Positions 1 through 9,681 of a DNA stretch of 64,000 nucleotides are shown in pieces. Source of the DNA: Flaviflexus huanghaiensis (GTDB taxonomy: Bacteria; Actinomycetota; Actinomycetes; Actinomycetales; Actinomycetaceae); contig NZ_JACFAK010000009.1 in assembly GCF_014118685.1 (NCBI RefSeq), forward strand, positions 62,001 through 126,000. The letters run 5' to 3'. Below the pieces are notes generated by a model that worked only from the letters and a program-made list of their open reading frames with translations, was not told where the DNA came from and did not search any database. A program made the translations under genes and the position numbers. Each line of letters opens with the position of its first letter. Position 1 is the stretch's first letter.

Positions 1-1
1 G

Positions 2-460
2 GCGATCATTGTCTTTATCGTCGGTCTCGGCCTTCGGCCAGCGCTCTTCGCGCTCTGCCACGATGAGGAGTTCGCGACCGCCTCGGGCCTGCCCGTGCGC
101 GCACTGTCGGTCCTCATCTCCGTCACGGCAGCGCTGACCGTCGCGGTCGCTATGCGAGTCGTCGGTGTCCTCATGGTGTCCGCACTCATGGTCATCCCTG
201 TTGCGACCGCACAGCTCGTGACGCGCTCCTTCGTCATGACGATGCGCCTCGCTATGCTCATCGGGGTTGTCGTCGCCGAGGCGGGCCTTATCATCACTTA
301 TGCCTATGACATCTCGCCGGGGGCCATGATCGTGACGATCGCGGTTGGTCTGTACGCGGTCCTATCGATCATCCGGCCACTCCTAGTAAGATCGCCACAG
401 AGGGACCCCCATCCGACCATGGATGACGCGCTGAGAGGTGACGAGTGTCAAACGCAGTAA
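2..460 (+). CDS. Metal (Zn/Mn) ABC transporter permease, 3' part
   Basis: This is the C-terminal part of an ABC-3 family permease of the ZnuB/MntB type; the 5' end lies outside the window. The open frame runs from base 2 with no stop and reads through segments typical of the family: a GLP-like segment, then hydrophobic helices containing RVVGVLMVSALMVIPVATA, then two more helices. It should form the membrane channel that carries zinc or manganese into the cell with an ATPase and a binding protein encoded upstream. The next gene is a Fur/Zur-type regulator that overlaps its end by 16 bases, which favours zinc as substrate. The metal is inferred from this context and not from a binding residue. 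Confidence 0.85.
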   Translation, partial: AIIVFIVGLGLRPALFALCHDEEFATASGLPVRALSVLISVTAALTVAVAMRVVGVLMVSALMVIPVATAQLVTRSFVMTMRLAMLIGVVVAEAGLIITYAYDISPGAMIVTIAVGLYAVLSIIRPLLVRSPQRDPHPTMDDALRGDECQTQ

Positions 461-858
461 CTCAGCCCTCCCGCAGGCCCACGAGGGCCCGCTCGATCAT
501 TCGCAACACACTCGATTCGACAGATAGGTTCATGTCCGCGCAGCGGCTACACGAGATGATCACGGAACAGGGTGAAGACGTCGGGCTCGCCACCGTTTAC
601 CGGACTCTGCAGATGTTTGCAGACGATGGCGACGTTGACTGCCTTCGCGACAGTGACGGCGAGATGCTCTACCGCAAGTGCGTGCGCGAAGCACACCACC
701 ACCACCTTATTTGCCGACGTTGCGGGATGACGAAAGAGCTTGCCGACATGACAATCGAACAGTGGGCCGACGGTGTGGCCGCGAAGCACGGCTTCTCCTC
801 CGTGTCCCACACGTTCGAGGTGTACGGCGTATGCGCTGACTGCCAGGCTGTCGAATGA
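445..858 (+). CDS. zur: Fur-family metalloregulator, probably Zur
   Basis: A 137-residue Fur-family repressor. The N-terminal winged helix (residues about 15-85) carries the family signature GLATVYRTLQ, followed by a histidine cluster HHHHLICRRC and a C-terminal CADC pair. The two CxxC pairs form the structural zinc site and the histidines belong to the sensing site. The GTG start at 445 has AGAGG six bases upstream and lies inside the end of the permease gene, so the two are translationally coupled. In actinobacteria a Fur-family gene directly behind znuB-type genes is usually Zur, which represses zinc uptake when zinc is plentiful. Fur or Mur specificity cannot be excluded from sequence alone. 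Confidence 0.85.
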   Translation: MSNAVTQPSRRPTRARSIIRNTLDSTDRFMSAQRLHEMITEQGEDVGLATVYRTLQMFADDGDVDCLRDSDGEMLYRKCVREAHHHHLICRRCGMTKELADMTIEQWADGVAAKHGFSSVSHTFEVYGVCADCQAVE

Positions 859-1358
859 CGGAGTTCTTTTCAACGGGGCCTTTCCTCCTCGTCTACGTCA
901 CTCTCCTCTTCATCGTGTTCTGCCGGGCGCAGGCGACATACTGGATCGGCTATTACGTCACGACACGACTGAAGACGAACGTGCCGGAGGACGGGTGGCG
1001 TCGGCGGTTCTACGACTGGTCGGAACAGGACTCGGTTACGGCCGGAATTGACACGATCCACCGGCGTGGCTGGATCATTATCCCGCTGTCGTTCCTCACT
1101 GTCGGCTTCCAGTCGATCATCCAGTTTGCTGCGGGCCTCATTAAATTCACCCCGATCCGCTACACGGCTGCCATGTTCCCTGGCTGCATGGCATGGGCTC
1201 TCATTTACTCCACCATCGGTTTTTCTGTGTGGGGCGCCGTCATTGCCGCCTTCGCCGGGTCGCCCTACGGAATCGCGCTCATCCTTCTCCTCGTCACCAT
1301 CGTCGTGCTCGGCATTGGGTGGCGAAAGCGAGCGCGGGAAAGGCTCGTCAATGACTGA
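855..1358 (+). CDS. DedA/VTT-like small membrane protein
   Basis: A 167-residue protein with about four hydrophobic segments. The stretch around residues 70-115 (RRGWIIIPLSF, then FAAGLIKFTPIRYTAAMFPG, then AWALIYSTIGFSVWG) follows the pattern of the C-terminal half of DedA/VTT proteins, which act in membrane lipid (undecaprenyl phosphate, phospholipid) translocation and envelope homeostasis. The arginine-containing RF.P..R segment that is highly conserved in DedA reads SFLTVGFQ here, so function may differ. It overlaps zur by four bases (ATGA) and the S4 gene by eight, so it is probably in the same transcript. The family call is by pattern and moderate. Confidence 0.55.
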   Translation: MTEFFSTGPFLLVYVTLLFIVFCRAQATYWIGYYVTTRLKTNVPEDGWRRRFYDWSEQDSVTAGIDTIHRRGWIIIPLSFLTVGFQSIIQFAAGLIKFTPIRYTAAMFPGCMAWALIYSTIGFSVWGAVIAAFAGSPYGIALILLLVTIVVLGIGWRKRARERLVND

Positions 1359-1563
1359 CGTCAATGCCCGGCTACCCATTCGTCTCGGGCAGCTTCTCAA
1401 GCTTGCGGGTATGGTCGAATCCGGCGCACACGCTCGCGATCTCATCGAGTCGGGCGATGTCGAGGTCAACGGCGAGGTCTGCACCCAGCGTGGGAGGCAG
1501 CTGTCCGACGGTGACACCGTCTCTGTTCACGGCGAGACGATCACGGTCACACCCTCAGCTTGA
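1351..1563 (+). CDS. S4-domain RNA-binding protein (YaaA/Hsp15-like)
   Basis: A 70-residue protein that is almost entirely one S4 RNA-binding domain: IRLGQLLKLAGMVESGAHAR, then IESGDVEVNGEVCTQRGRQL and a closing beta-hairpin. Small stand-alone S4 proteins bind rRNA or stalled 50S particles. The closest types are RqcP/Hsp15-like and YaaA-like proteins; I cannot choose between them. The start ATG lies inside the end of the preceding membrane protein gene, in another frame, so expression is probably coupled. Confidence 0.8.
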   Translation: MTDVNARLPIRLGQLLKLAGMVESGAHARDLIESGDVEVNGEVCTQRGRQLSDGDTVSVHGETITVTPSA

Positions 1564-1657
1564 GACCTTTGCCGCGCCACTCTGTCGACCAGGGCCTCCA
1601 TCCGTAACACTCGGGTGGACGTTGGTCGGTTGACGAGACGTCGAAGCGGGAGATGAT

Positions 1658-2584
1658 GTGCGTATGCGTCATGACCAGGCGGGCAGGTCCCCCGCGATCT
1701 GCATATCCGGCCTCACGAAACACTTCCGGCGCGGCGCTGTCCGCGCGGTAGACGGCATTGATGCCGTCATCGACCGTGGCGAGATTGTCGCCTTTCTCGG
1801 TCCGAACGGAGCCGGCAAGACGACAGCGCTCGACATGGTCCTCGGGCTTACGACCCCGACGTCAGGAACCATCACCGTCAACGGCTCCACTCCGCGCGAG
1901 GCGATCGCGACGGGCGAGATCAGTGCTGTCCTCCAGACTGGCGGGCTCCTCAACGACCTGAGGGTGGGCGAAGTCGTCGACTACATCGCCTCGACGTACC
2001 GCACCCCCACGCTTGGCCGGGAGGCCCTCGACCGGGCCGGCATCGCCCACCTTGCGGGACGCAAGGTTTCGCTCTGCTCCGGCGGTGAACAGCAACGCCT
2101 GAAGTTCGCGCTGTCGCTCTTGCCCAACCCGCACATCCTCGTGCTCGACGAACCGACGGCGGGGATGGACGTGGCAGCACGGCGGTCGTTTTGGGCGACG
2201 ATGCAAGCCGAGGCCCGAGAGGGACGTACGATCATTTTCGCCACCCACTATCTTGAGGAGGCGCAGGCTTTCGCTGAGCGGGTCATCCTCATCGCGCACG
2301 GCCGAGTCATCGCCGACGGCCCCATGGAGAAAATCCGCACCTATACCGACATTCGTGTCCTCACCGCGCGTGTTGCGGACGAACGCGCGGTGCACGATGT
2401 TCTTCAGCGGTTCTCCGCAGATCTGTCCTACACCCTTGACGACGGCATCCTCATCGCACGGGATAGGGACACAGACGGGCTCGCCCGCGCCCTGCTTGCT
2501 ATCAACGGGGTGAGCGCGCTCGAGATCGCCGCGCCCTCGCTCGAGGACGCATTCGTCGACATGACCAAGGACAGGCCGCTGTGA
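1658..2584 (+). CDS. ABC transporter ATP-binding protein (drug/antibiotic exporter type)
   Basis: The 308-residue ATPase subunit of an ABC-2 type exporter. It has Walker A GPNGAGKTT, Q-loop LQTGGLL, signature CSGGEQQR, Walker B ILVLDEPTAGMD and the switch histidine in FATHYLEEA, in the right order. The C-terminal 80 residues form the extra domain seen in DrrA/CcmA-like ATPases. GTG 1658 is chosen because GGGAG lies five bases upstream; ATG 1664 is an alternative. The stop overlaps the permease start as GTGA, so the two form one operon. The substrate is unknown. Confidence 0.9.
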   Translation: MRMRHDQAGRSPAICISGLTKHFRRGAVRAVDGIDAVIDRGEIVAFLGPNGAGKTTALDMVLGLTTPTSGTITVNGSTPREAIATGEISAVLQTGGLLNDLRVGEVVDYIASTYRTPTLGREALDRAGIAHLAGRKVSLCSGGEQQRLKFALSLLPNPHILVLDEPTAGMDVAARRSFWATMQAEAREGRTIIFATHYLEEAQAFAERVILIAHGRVIADGPMEKIRTYTDIRVLTARVADERAVHDVLQRFSADLSYTLDDGILIARDRDTDGLARALLAINGVSALEIAAPSLEDAFVDMTKDRPL

Positions 2585-3339
2585 ACGCCACCATGTACCG
2601 CATCGAGTTCGCTCGGATTTTGCGTGACTATTCTTCTCTGTTCTTCATCGTTGCACTACCCGCTTTTATGTACATCATTTTCGGCACGACCCTGACGTCG
2701 GCGGAGGCTCGCGTGGGCAACGGCAACGTTGCCATGTCGACAATGATCGGGCTCAGTGCATATGGCGCCGCAACCGCAACCGCATCGGTCTCGAGCATGG
2801 CTGCCGTGGAGAAAATCCAGGGCTGGGGTCGGCAGCTCGCTCTCACCCCGATGAAGCAGGGGACCTACGTGGCCGTTAAGACCGCGCTCGCCATGACGGT
2901 CGCAACTATTCCGATTTCCCTCATCTACCTCGTTGGCTTCCTTCTCGATTCGGAGGCGCCGGGTCGGACGTGGCTCGTGTCGGGCCTCCTGCTCGCGGCC
3001 GGGTCGATGATCTTCGCCCTGTATGGGCTCGCCTTTGGCCTCTATTTCTCCTCGGAGGCTGCGTCGTCCATCTCCGGCGGCATCATCGTCATCCTCGCCT
3101 TCCTCGGCAACGTGTTCATTCCCCTCTCCGGGACATTGCTGACGTTCGCGAAGCTCACCCCGATGTACGGGTACGTCTCTCTCGCGCGCTACCCGCTACT
3201 TGAGGGAACCGGATACGGCCCGAGCGGAGATCCGGTGGCGGAGCCCCTGTGGCAGGCGCTCCTCAACGTCAGCGCCTGGACCGTCATCTTCGCCGGCGTC
3301 TGCATCTACCTTGTCAAACGAGGCCGCCAGCGGTTCTAA
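2581..3339 (+). CDS. ABC-2 type transporter permease
   Basis: A 252-residue membrane subunit with a short cytoplasmic N-terminus, a first helix at about residues 20-38 and five further helices, the usual six-helix ABC-2 fold. A conserved GGIIVILAFLGNVFIPLSG region lies in the fifth helix area. It starts on GTG inside the stop of the ATPase gene and is its partner. Together they would export a lipid, drug or peptide. No regulator of a known drug exporter is adjacent, so no substrate is proposed. Confidence 0.88.
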   Translation: MNATMYRIEFARILRDYSSLFFIVALPAFMYIIFGTTLTSAEARVGNGNVAMSTMIGLSAYGAATATASVSSMAAVEKIQGWGRQLALTPMKQGTYVAVKTALAMTVATIPISLIYLVGFLLDSEAPGRTWLVSGLLLAAGSMIFALYGLAFGLYFSSEAASSISGGIIVILAFLGNVFIPLSGTLLTFAKLTPMYGYVSLARYPLLEGTGYGPSGDPVAEPLWQALLNVSAWTVIFAGVCIYLVKRGRQRF

Positions 3340-3406
3340 CAGCCGGACAGTTGAGGCCGTACAGCCCGCGCCAATTCCTCTGAAACGTATTTGGGCCCAC
3401 ATCACG

Positions 3407-4369
3407 CTACCCCAGCGCGATCATCCCTACGCTCGCGACCGCGGCAACAAGAAGTGTTGACAGGCCGCCGAGTAGGACGGGCCTGTAGCCGACCTGCTTG
3501 AATGCGGAGAACGTGATTCCGAGCCCGAGCGCAAACATGGCCGCAGCGAGGCAGATGGTCTGCGCGATCGAGATCGCGCTCAGTAGCGTAGCGGGAAGGT
3601 CGACAAACGTTGTCGCGATGGAGGCTCCTATGAAGCCAGCGACGAACGCGGGAATTGGCGATCCGTGAGTGGCGGTGCCCCTACCTCGTTCGAGGAGGTT
3701 GAGGACGGCGATGACGGGGGCGAGCATGAGAACCCGGGCGAGTTTGACGATGACGGCAACAGTGAGCACTCCCCCGCCCATAATCCCGCCGACGGCGACA
3801 ACCTGGGCAACTTCGTGGATGGAGGCGCCGGTCATAAGCCCGTTGAGCCGGTCATCGAAGCCAAACAGCCCGAGCACGAGAGGGACGATGCCGATCATGA
3901 GTGTGCCGTAGATGACAACAAGCCCAATCGCGGTGGCGACGTCAGAATCCTTCCGCTTAATCGTCGACTCGACACCCGCCACTGCGGCAGCGCCACAGAT
4001 CGAGAAGCCAGCTCCAATGAGCACCGACTGCGAGCGGCTCACTCCAATCCTCGTGCCGATGGCAATCGTGCCGAACAACCCAATAAACACCGTGAGGATG
4101 ACGGTGAGGACAACGCCCCACCCGAGATTTGTGATGTCATGTAGTGAAATCGAGAACCCGAGAAGAACGATGCCTACTCGGAGCACGTGTTTCGCAGCGA
4201 CGGCTCTGCCCGGTTCGAGGGACTCCGGGACCTTGACGACATTGGCGACGATGATGCCAGCGAGGATCGCGACGAGGAGGGCGCTTAATCCAGGGACGAG
4301 TCGGTTAAGTAGGAGGCTGGAGATGCCAGCGGCTAGGCAGGCGGTCAATCCGGGTCGAACCCGTGTCAT
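3407..4369 (-). CDS. YeiH/UPF0324-family putative sulfate exporter
   Basis: A 320-residue polytopic protein with around ten hydrophobic segments and the signature regions of the YeiH/YadS (Cons_hypoth698) family: HVLRVGIVLLGFSISL, GFSICGAAAVAG and GASIHEVAQVVAVGG. Members are annotated as putative sulfate exporters, partly because some lie next to cysteine or taurine genes; biochemical proof is thin. It converges on the ABC exporter operon with only 67 bases between, and is upstream of nothing obviously related to sulfur here. Confidence 0.85.
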   Translation of the reverse strand: MTRVRPGLTACLAAGISSLLLNRLVPGLSALLVAILAGIIVANVVKVPESLEPGRAVAAKHVLRVGIVLLGFSISLHDITNLGWGVVLTVILTVFIGLFGTIAIGTRIGVSRSQSVLIGAGFSICGAAAVAGVESTIKRKDSDVATAIGLVVIYGTLMIGIVPLVLGLFGFDDRLNGLMTGASIHEVAQVVAVGGIMGGGVLTVAVIVKLARVLMLAPVIAVLNLLERGRGTATHGSPIPAFVAGFIGASIATTFVDLPATLLSAISIAQTICLAAAMFALGLGITFSAFKQVGYRPVLLGGLSTLLVAAVASVGMIALG

Positions 4370-4433
4370 ATTATCGAAGCTTTCACGTTAAGAGTGCCAC
4401 GTGGCAGTGCGGGAGGATGGTGCGGTTTGGACT

Positions 4434-4625
4434 CTACGGTCCGCCCTGGGCCCGCTTCAGCCGCTCCCGGTATTGCCGCCGCTTGATCGCAAGCTCGGCC
4501 CGCAGGTCCTCATCCTCCATGACAAGCTTGACTGTCTGGCAGTCCTCGGGACCGGTGACGTACGCCTGGCACAGCGTGCAGGGCTCCCCCGGCCTGATCG
4601 GGCACTGAGGTGTTGGTCTGCTCAT
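4434..4625 (-). CDS. Small Cys-rich conserved actinobacterial protein
   Basis: A 63-residue protein with three cysteines near the N-terminus (CP at 8-9, CTLC at 16-19), another in EDCQ, and a charged helical C-terminus rich in Arg, Glu and Lys. The pattern PQCPIRPGEPCTLCQAYVTG is familiar from short proteins encoded next to dnaE or in core regions of actinobacteria, but I do not recall a proven function. Four closely spaced Cys suggest metal binding. Its start overlaps the dnaE stop as ATGA, so it is translated from the dnaE message. Confidence 0.7.
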   Translation of the reverse strand: MSRPTPQCPIRPGEPCTLCQAYVTGPEDCQTVKLVMEDEDLRAELAIKRRQYRERLKRAQGGP

Positions 4626-7600
4626 CCGAGAGCCTTTTGACCGAGGAGCACCGCCACATCGGCTGCAAGAGCCGGGCCGGCCTGGACGTGGTAGCGCCGG
4701 TCGACCGCGACGACGACAGTCGACGATGGTCGCTTGACGTGGAGCCGCACAGGCGTATTACCGGGGTAATCGATGAGGAGCGAGCGGAGCCTTGTCATGA
4801 GATCATCGCTACAGCGCTCCTCGGGCAAATGAATGTCGAACGGTCTATCCTCGGCCCCCGACCTGTCGACCGAGGACACGTCTTGAGCATTGAGCTGGAC
4901 GTCACCGTCCCTGTTTGACACCCGCGACTTTATGGCAATAACAGCATCGACGACGAGCTGATCGGCGACGTTCTGATACGTGGCGGGGAAAACATTGATC
5001 GTGATCGAACCGGTGAGATCCTCGAGAGTAACCTGGGCCCACAGCTTCCCAGATTTTTTCGACACTCGGGTCTCAACCGACGTCACGAGGCCGGCGACAG
5101 TCACCTGCTCGCCGTCGGCACGCTCCTCGCCTTCGAAGATCGCGACGATCGATATGGAGGCCGCGCGCTCCACTGCCGATTCGAGCCCAGACAGCGGATG
5201 GTCTGACACGTAGAGGCCAAGCATGTCTCGCTCAAAGCCCAGCTTCGTCTTCTTGTCCCATTCCGGCAGGTCCGGGACGGTGAGATTGAACTGTTCGGCG
5301 CCCCCACCCAGGTCGGCGAACAGATCGAACTGGCCCGCCGCCTCATTCCGCTTGACTCCGACGACGACGTCAACGGCTTCCTCGGCGGCGAGTGCGAGCT
5401 GCCGGCGGTTGTGGCCGAGCGAATCGAACGCCCCAGCCTTGACGAGCGAGTCGATGGCGCGCTTGTTGCAGACGGGCAACGGTACTTTCTCAAGGAAGTC
5501 CTGGAAGGACGTGAAGGCTCCCTTCTCCCTACGTGCGGAGATGATCCCGTTGACGACGTGCATGCCGACGTTGCGGATGGCGGACAGGCCGACGTTAATT
5601 GCGTCGCCAACAGCCGTAAATTCGGCGGCCGAGACGTTGGCGTCTGGCTGTTTGACGACGATCCCCATGCGGCGACATTCAGCGAGATAGAGGGCGAGCT
5701 TCTTCTTGTCGTCCTTTTGAGAGGTGAGGAGGGCCGCCATGAACTCGGCTGGGAAGTGGGCTTTGAGGTACGCCGTCCAGTACGAGATGACTCCGTAGGC
5801 GGCGGAATGCGACTTGTTGAAGGCGTACTCGGAGAACGGAACGAGAATGTCCCACAGGATCTTGACGGTGTCTTTGGAGAATCCGTTCGCGACCATGCCG
5901 GCCTCGAAATCCGCAAACTGCGCGTTGAGAACTGCGAGCTGCTTCTTGCCCATCGCCTTGCGCAGAACATCGGCCTTGCCGAGCGAGAACCCGGCAACCT
6001 TCTGCGCGATCTGCATGACCTGCTCCTGATAGACGATCAGGCCATAGGTCGTACCGAGGATTTCCTCAAGAGGTTCCTCAAGCTCCGGATGAATCGGGGT
6101 GATCTTTTGCAGGCCGTTCTTGCGCAGCGCATAGTTTGTGTGCGAGCCAGCGCCCATCGGGCCGGGCCTGTACAGGGCAGAGACGGCCGAGATGTCCTCG
6201 AAGTTGTCCGGCTTCATTTGCTTGAGGAGGGTACGCATGCCGGCTCCATCGAGCTGGAACACGCCGAGAGTCTCCGCCCTCGCCATGAGCTCATAGGTTT
6301 CGCGGTCGTCGAACGGCACCTCTTCCATGACGGGAGCTTCTTTGCCGTTGCGGCGGATGTTCTCGAGGGTATCTTCGATGACGGTGAGGTTCCGAAGCCC
6401 GAGGAAGTCCATCTTGAGCAACCCGAGCTCTTCGCACTGGGGATACTCGAACTGGGTAATGACAGCGCCATCCTGCAGTCGCTGCATAATCGGAATGACG
6501 TCCTCGAGCTTCCTCGAGGACATGATGACGGCACAGGCGTGGACGCCCCATTGGCGCGTGAGACCTTCAAGCCCTGTCGCGAGGCCGAAGACTTCCTTGT
6601 TCTCATTCGTCGACTCGACGAAGTTACGAAACTCCGACGCTTCGGCAAATCGTTTGGCGCTCTTATCGAACACATCGGACAGTGCAATGTCCTTGCCCTG
6701 GACGGACGGCGGCATCGCCTTTGTCAGCTTCTCGCCGACTTCGAATGGGAAGCCAAGAACCCGAGATGCATCCTTGAGAGCCTGCTTGGACTTGATGGTT
6801 CCGTAGGTGACAACCTGGGAGACGTTGTCTTTGCCGTATTTTTCCTCGACGTATTCGATAACTTCGTTACGCCTGCGCTCATCGAAGTCGACATCGATAT
6901 CGGGCATGGAGATGCGCTCGGGATTAAGGAACCGCTCGAAGAGGAGACCATGCGGAATCGGGTTGAGGTCCGTGATCTGCAGGGCGTACGCCACCATCGA
7001 GCCAGCGCCGGAACCGCGACCGGGACCGACTCTGATGCCTTGGGACTTCGCCCACTTGATGTAGTCGGAAACGACAAGGAAGTAGCTGGGGAACCCCATG
7101 CGGGTGATGACCTCAACTTCGAAGTCGGCCCGTGACCGGACGTCGTCCGGGATTCGCTCGCCGAATCTCTCGTGGAGGCCGTTCTCGACTTCCTTAACGA
7201 ACCAGGAGGTCTCGTCCTCGCCAGCTGGGACCGGGAACTTCGGCATGAAGTTCGCCCCTTCGGCCGACGTCACGAACTCCATCTCACACCGTTCAGCGAC
7301 CGCGATCGTGTTGGACAGCGCCCCGGGGATGTCACCGAACAGCCGTTCCATTTCAGCCGTTGTCCGCAGGTGGTAGCCGTGACCGTCGAACTTGAATCTA
7401 TCCGGATCGGTCAGCCGCGAACCGGAGTTGATGCACAGCATCGCGTCCTGAATCTTCGCATCCTCTTCATGGACGTAGTGGGAGTCGTTCGTCGCGATAA
7501 TCGGGGCCCCGATCTTCTTCGCGAGCTCGAGTAGCTCGTTGCGAACCCGCCGCTCGATCTGATTGTCGTGATCCATGATCTCGACGTAGTAATTTTCGCG

Positions 7601-8158
7601 TCCGAAGATCTCCTGCATTTCACCGGCGGCTCTCATTGCCTCCGCCGACTGACCGAGACGCAAGCGAACCTGCACCTCGCCCGACGGACAGCCCGCCGTG
7701 CCGATGAGGCCGTTCGAGTAAATTTCGAGGAGTTCGCGGTCGATCCGGGGCCACTTCCCCATCTGACCCTCGAGCGATGACCGTGAGCCCATTCGGAACA
7801 GGTTGTGCATGCCTTCGGTCGAGTGAGCGAGCAGAGTCATGTGCGTGTAGGCGCCGTTTGCTGACACGTCGTCCGCCCGCTGGGCCTCGGTGCCCCAGCG
7901 GACACGCTCCTTCGAGAACCGGGAGATGCCGGGAGTCATGTAGGCCTCAAGTCCGATAATCGGCTTGATCCCAGCCTTCTTCGCCGTCCGATAAAAGTCG
8001 TACGCCCCGAACAGATAGCCGTGATCTGTGATCGCAAGGGCCGGTTGGCCGTTCGCAACAGCCGCGTCGACGAGCTTTCCGATCTTCGCGGCACCGTCCA
8101 GCATCGAATACTCGGTGTGGACATGAAGATGCGCGAAATCCTTATCAGCAACGGCCAT
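4622..8158 (-). CDS. dnaE: DNA polymerase III alpha subunit
   Basis: The replicative polymerase, 1178 residues, close to the usual DnaE1 length in actinobacteria. The N-terminal PHP domain keeps its metal-site motifs (HLHVHTEYSMLDG, ITDHG, NDSHYV), so it may proofread intrinsically as reported for mycobacterial DnaE1. The palm contains the catalytic PDIDVDFDERRR. The tandem HhH region and the C-terminal OB fold (QVTVAGLVTSVETRVSKKSG) follow. No intein, frameshift or missing segment is visible. It lies downstream of rluD and a GNAT gene, with a 147-base gap before it that could hold its own promoter. Confidence 0.97.
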   Translation of the reverse strand: MAVADKDFAHLHVHTEYSMLDGAAKIGKLVDAAVANGQPALAITDHGYLFGAYDFYRTAKKAGIKPIIGLEAYMTPGISRFSKERVRWGTEAQRADDVSANGAYTHMTLLAHSTEGMHNLFRMGSRSSLEGQMGKWPRIDRELLEIYSNGLIGTAGCPSGEVQVRLRLGQSAEAMRAAGEMQEIFGRENYYVEIMDHDNQIERRVRNELLELAKKIGAPIIATNDSHYVHEEDAKIQDAMLCINSGSRLTDPDRFKFDGHGYHLRTTAEMERLFGDIPGALSNTIAVAERCEMEFVTSAEGANFMPKFPVPAGEDETSWFVKEVENGLHERFGERIPDDVRSRADFEVEVITRMGFPSYFLVVSDYIKWAKSQGIRVGPGRGSGAGSMVAYALQITDLNPIPHGLLFERFLNPERISMPDIDVDFDERRRNEVIEYVEEKYGKDNVSQVVTYGTIKSKQALKDASRVLGFPFEVGEKLTKAMPPSVQGKDIALSDVFDKSAKRFAEASEFRNFVESTNENKEVFGLATGLEGLTRQWGVHACAVIMSSRKLEDVIPIMQRLQDGAVITQFEYPQCEELGLLKMDFLGLRNLTVIEDTLENIRRNGKEAPVMEEVPFDDRETYELMARAETLGVFQLDGAGMRTLLKQMKPDNFEDISAVSALYRPGPMGAGSHTNYALRKNGLQKITPIHPELEEPLEEILGTTYGLIVYQEQVMQIAQKVAGFSLGKADVLRKAMGKKQLAVLNAQFADFEAGMVANGFSKDTVKILWDILVPFSEYAFNKSHSAAYGVISYWTAYLKAHFPAEFMAALLTSQKDDKKKLALYLAECRRMGIVVKQPDANVSAAEFTAVGDAINVGLSAIRNVGMHVVNGIISARREKGAFTSFQDFLEKVPLPVCNKRAIDSLVKAGAFDSLGHNRRQLALAAEEAVDVVVGVKRNEAAGQFDLFADLGGGAEQFNLTVPDLPEWDKKTKLGFERDMLGLYVSDHPLSGLESAVERAASISIVAIFEGEERADGEQVTVAGLVTSVETRVSKKSGKLWAQVTLEDLTGSITINVFPATYQNVADQLVVDAVIAIKSRVSNRDGDVQLNAQDVSSVDRSGAEDRPFDIHLPEERCSDDLMTRLRSLLIDYPGNTPVRLHVKRPSSTVVVAVDRRYHVQAGPALAADVAVLLGQKALG

Positions 8159-8305
8159 GCACCAAGTCTAGGACTCCTGACCTGGACATTCGACAAGGCC
8201 ATCGTCACAGTGTCGGTCCGCCACCGAAGGGAAGAGAGGTGCCAGAGGGTGCACTACCCATCTCTGCCGGACGTGAAAAAAGTGGTAGTCACGGCCGCAG
8301 CGAGT

Positions 8306-8755
8306 TTAGCCGCCGATGGTCTTCCTCATGTCTTTGTGCCAAATCCCTGCATCAAGATACTCTCTGTGGCTGACGTAGTCGTACCCGAGGCTCTCATAGA
8401 AGCCCTGCGCACCGCGCTGAGCAGACAGCTCGATAGTCAGCCTGCCGTTGTCCGCATAGGCGTCGTATGCGGCTTTTTCCAGCTCGGCCATGAGCTCCCT
8501 GCCGAGGCCGGTCCCGCGTACGCGCGCGACGATGCAGATGCGGCCGAGGTGAACATAACCAGCGGTGTCGAGGAGGATTCGGCCGGTGCCAGCAGGCCCC
8601 TCATCATCTCGGGCGAGCAAATGAATCGTTGTCGGCGCCTGGTCAAGATCGTCGATTTCTTCCTCGATCGGCACGTTTTGCTCGTCGACGAACACCTCTT
8701 TGCGTACGGCCCAGGCGGCCTCCATGTCCTCCTCGGACTGGACGCGACTGATCAC
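8306..8755 (-). CDS. GNAT-family N-acetyltransferase
   Basis: A 149-residue single-domain acetyltransferase. The acetyl-CoA loop is [11 protein letters not shown] at about residues 80-90, preceded by the strand HLGRICIVA. The N-terminus ([19 protein letters not shown]) resembles ElaA/YjcF-type GNAT proteins. GTG 8755 is preferred over 8758: it overlaps the rluD stop as GTGA, and AGGAG then sits at a better distance. The substrate is unknown. Confidence 0.85.
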   Translation of the reverse strand: MISRVQSEEDMEAAWAVRKEVFVDEQNVPIEEEIDDLDQAPTTIHLLARDDEGPAGTGRILLDTAGYVHLGRICIVARVRGTGLGRELMAELEKAAYDAYADNGRLTIELSAQRGAQGFYESLGYDYVSHREYLDAGIWHKDMRKTIGG

Positions 8756-9681
8756 CACAGGTCTCCTTCTCTCATGCGGTCAAGGGCCCGCTGCAGGTCC
8801 TCAGGATAGTCGGATTCAAAGGTAACCGGTCTTCCCGTTCCGGGGTGGTTGAACGACAGTGTGCACGCGTGGAGCCACTGCCGATCCAGCCCGAGCTTCT
8901 CGGACAGCGTGGGATCAGAGCCGTAGAGCGGGTCACCGACCGCGGGATGATGGATGGCAGCCATGTGGACCCTGATTTGGTGGGTGCGGCCCGTCTCAAG
9001 GTCGATTTCAAGTAGCGCTGCCCCGCCGAGTGTTTCGATCGTCGTGTAGTGAGTAATCGCGGGCCTCCCACCTGCCACCACCCCCATCTTCCACGAGTGG
9101 CGGTGGTCACGGGCGATCGGTGCATCGATCGTTCCCACCTGAGGGAACGGATGCCCCTGGACGAGGCAGTGGTAGATCTTCTCGACCGTGCGCTCCTTGA
9201 AGGCACGCTTCAGTGCTGTGTATGCACGTTCGGACTTGGCAACGGCCATGAGGCCTGACGTGCCGACATCGAGCCGGTGGACGATGCCCTTCCGCTCGGC
9301 AGGGCCGTGTGAGGTGATCGTAACCCCGGCGGCGCGGAGCGCTCCGACAACATTTGGACCCTCCCATCCGACCGAGGGGTGTGCGGCAACACCAGCAGGT
9401 TTGTCGACAACAATAATGTCCGAATCTTCATGGACGATATCCATGTCGATCGGAGTCTCGACCGGCTCGGCGGCCTGCGGCGCGGGCAGGATGACGTCGA
9501 GCCGTTCGCCTGCCATGAGGCGTCTTGATCTGACAACGATGCTGCCCTCGACGGTCACTGCATCCGCGTCGACGAGCTCCCCGGCCTTCGACCGTGATAG
9601 ACCGGTCAGTCGGGCGACACCAACGTCGACACGTTCACCAGCCAATCCGTCCGGCACGAAGTACGTGCGCTGCTCACTCAT
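8752..9681 (-). CDS. rluD: 23S rRNA pseudouridine synthase, RluD type
   Basis: A 309-residue pseudouridine synthase. An N-terminal S4 domain (residues about 10-75) is followed by the catalytic domain with [13 protein letters not shown], where the Asp of HRLD is the nucleophile, and by the motifs [11 protein letters not shown] and GDPLYG. It should modify uridines in helix 69 of 23S rRNA or related sites. The start is the ATG that overlaps the 3' end of lspA by eight bases; the frame is open further upstream, but that extension lies over lspA in another frame. lspA-rluD pairing is very common in bacteria. Confidence 0.93.
   Translation of the reverse strand: MSEQRTYFVPDGLAGERVDVGVARLTGLSRSKAGELVDADAVTVEGSIVVRSRRLMAGERLDVILPAPQAAEPVETPIDMDIVHEDSDIIVVDKPAGVAAHPSVGWEGPNVVGALRAAGVTITSHGPAERKGIVHRLDVGTSGLMAVAKSERAYTALKRAFKERTVEKIYHCLVQGHPFPQVGTIDAPIARDHRHSWKMGVVAGGRPAITHYTTIETLGGAALLEIDLETGRTHQIRVHMAAIHHPAVGDPLYGSDPTLSEKLGLDRQWLHACTLSFNHPGTGRPVTFESDYPEDLQRALDRMREGDLW

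Noticed and set aside
5411-7135. 574-codon plus-strand frame over dnaE
   Set aside because: It is the reverse-strand shadow of dnaE, created by codon bias in high-GC DNA; it has no domain, ribosome site or start context.
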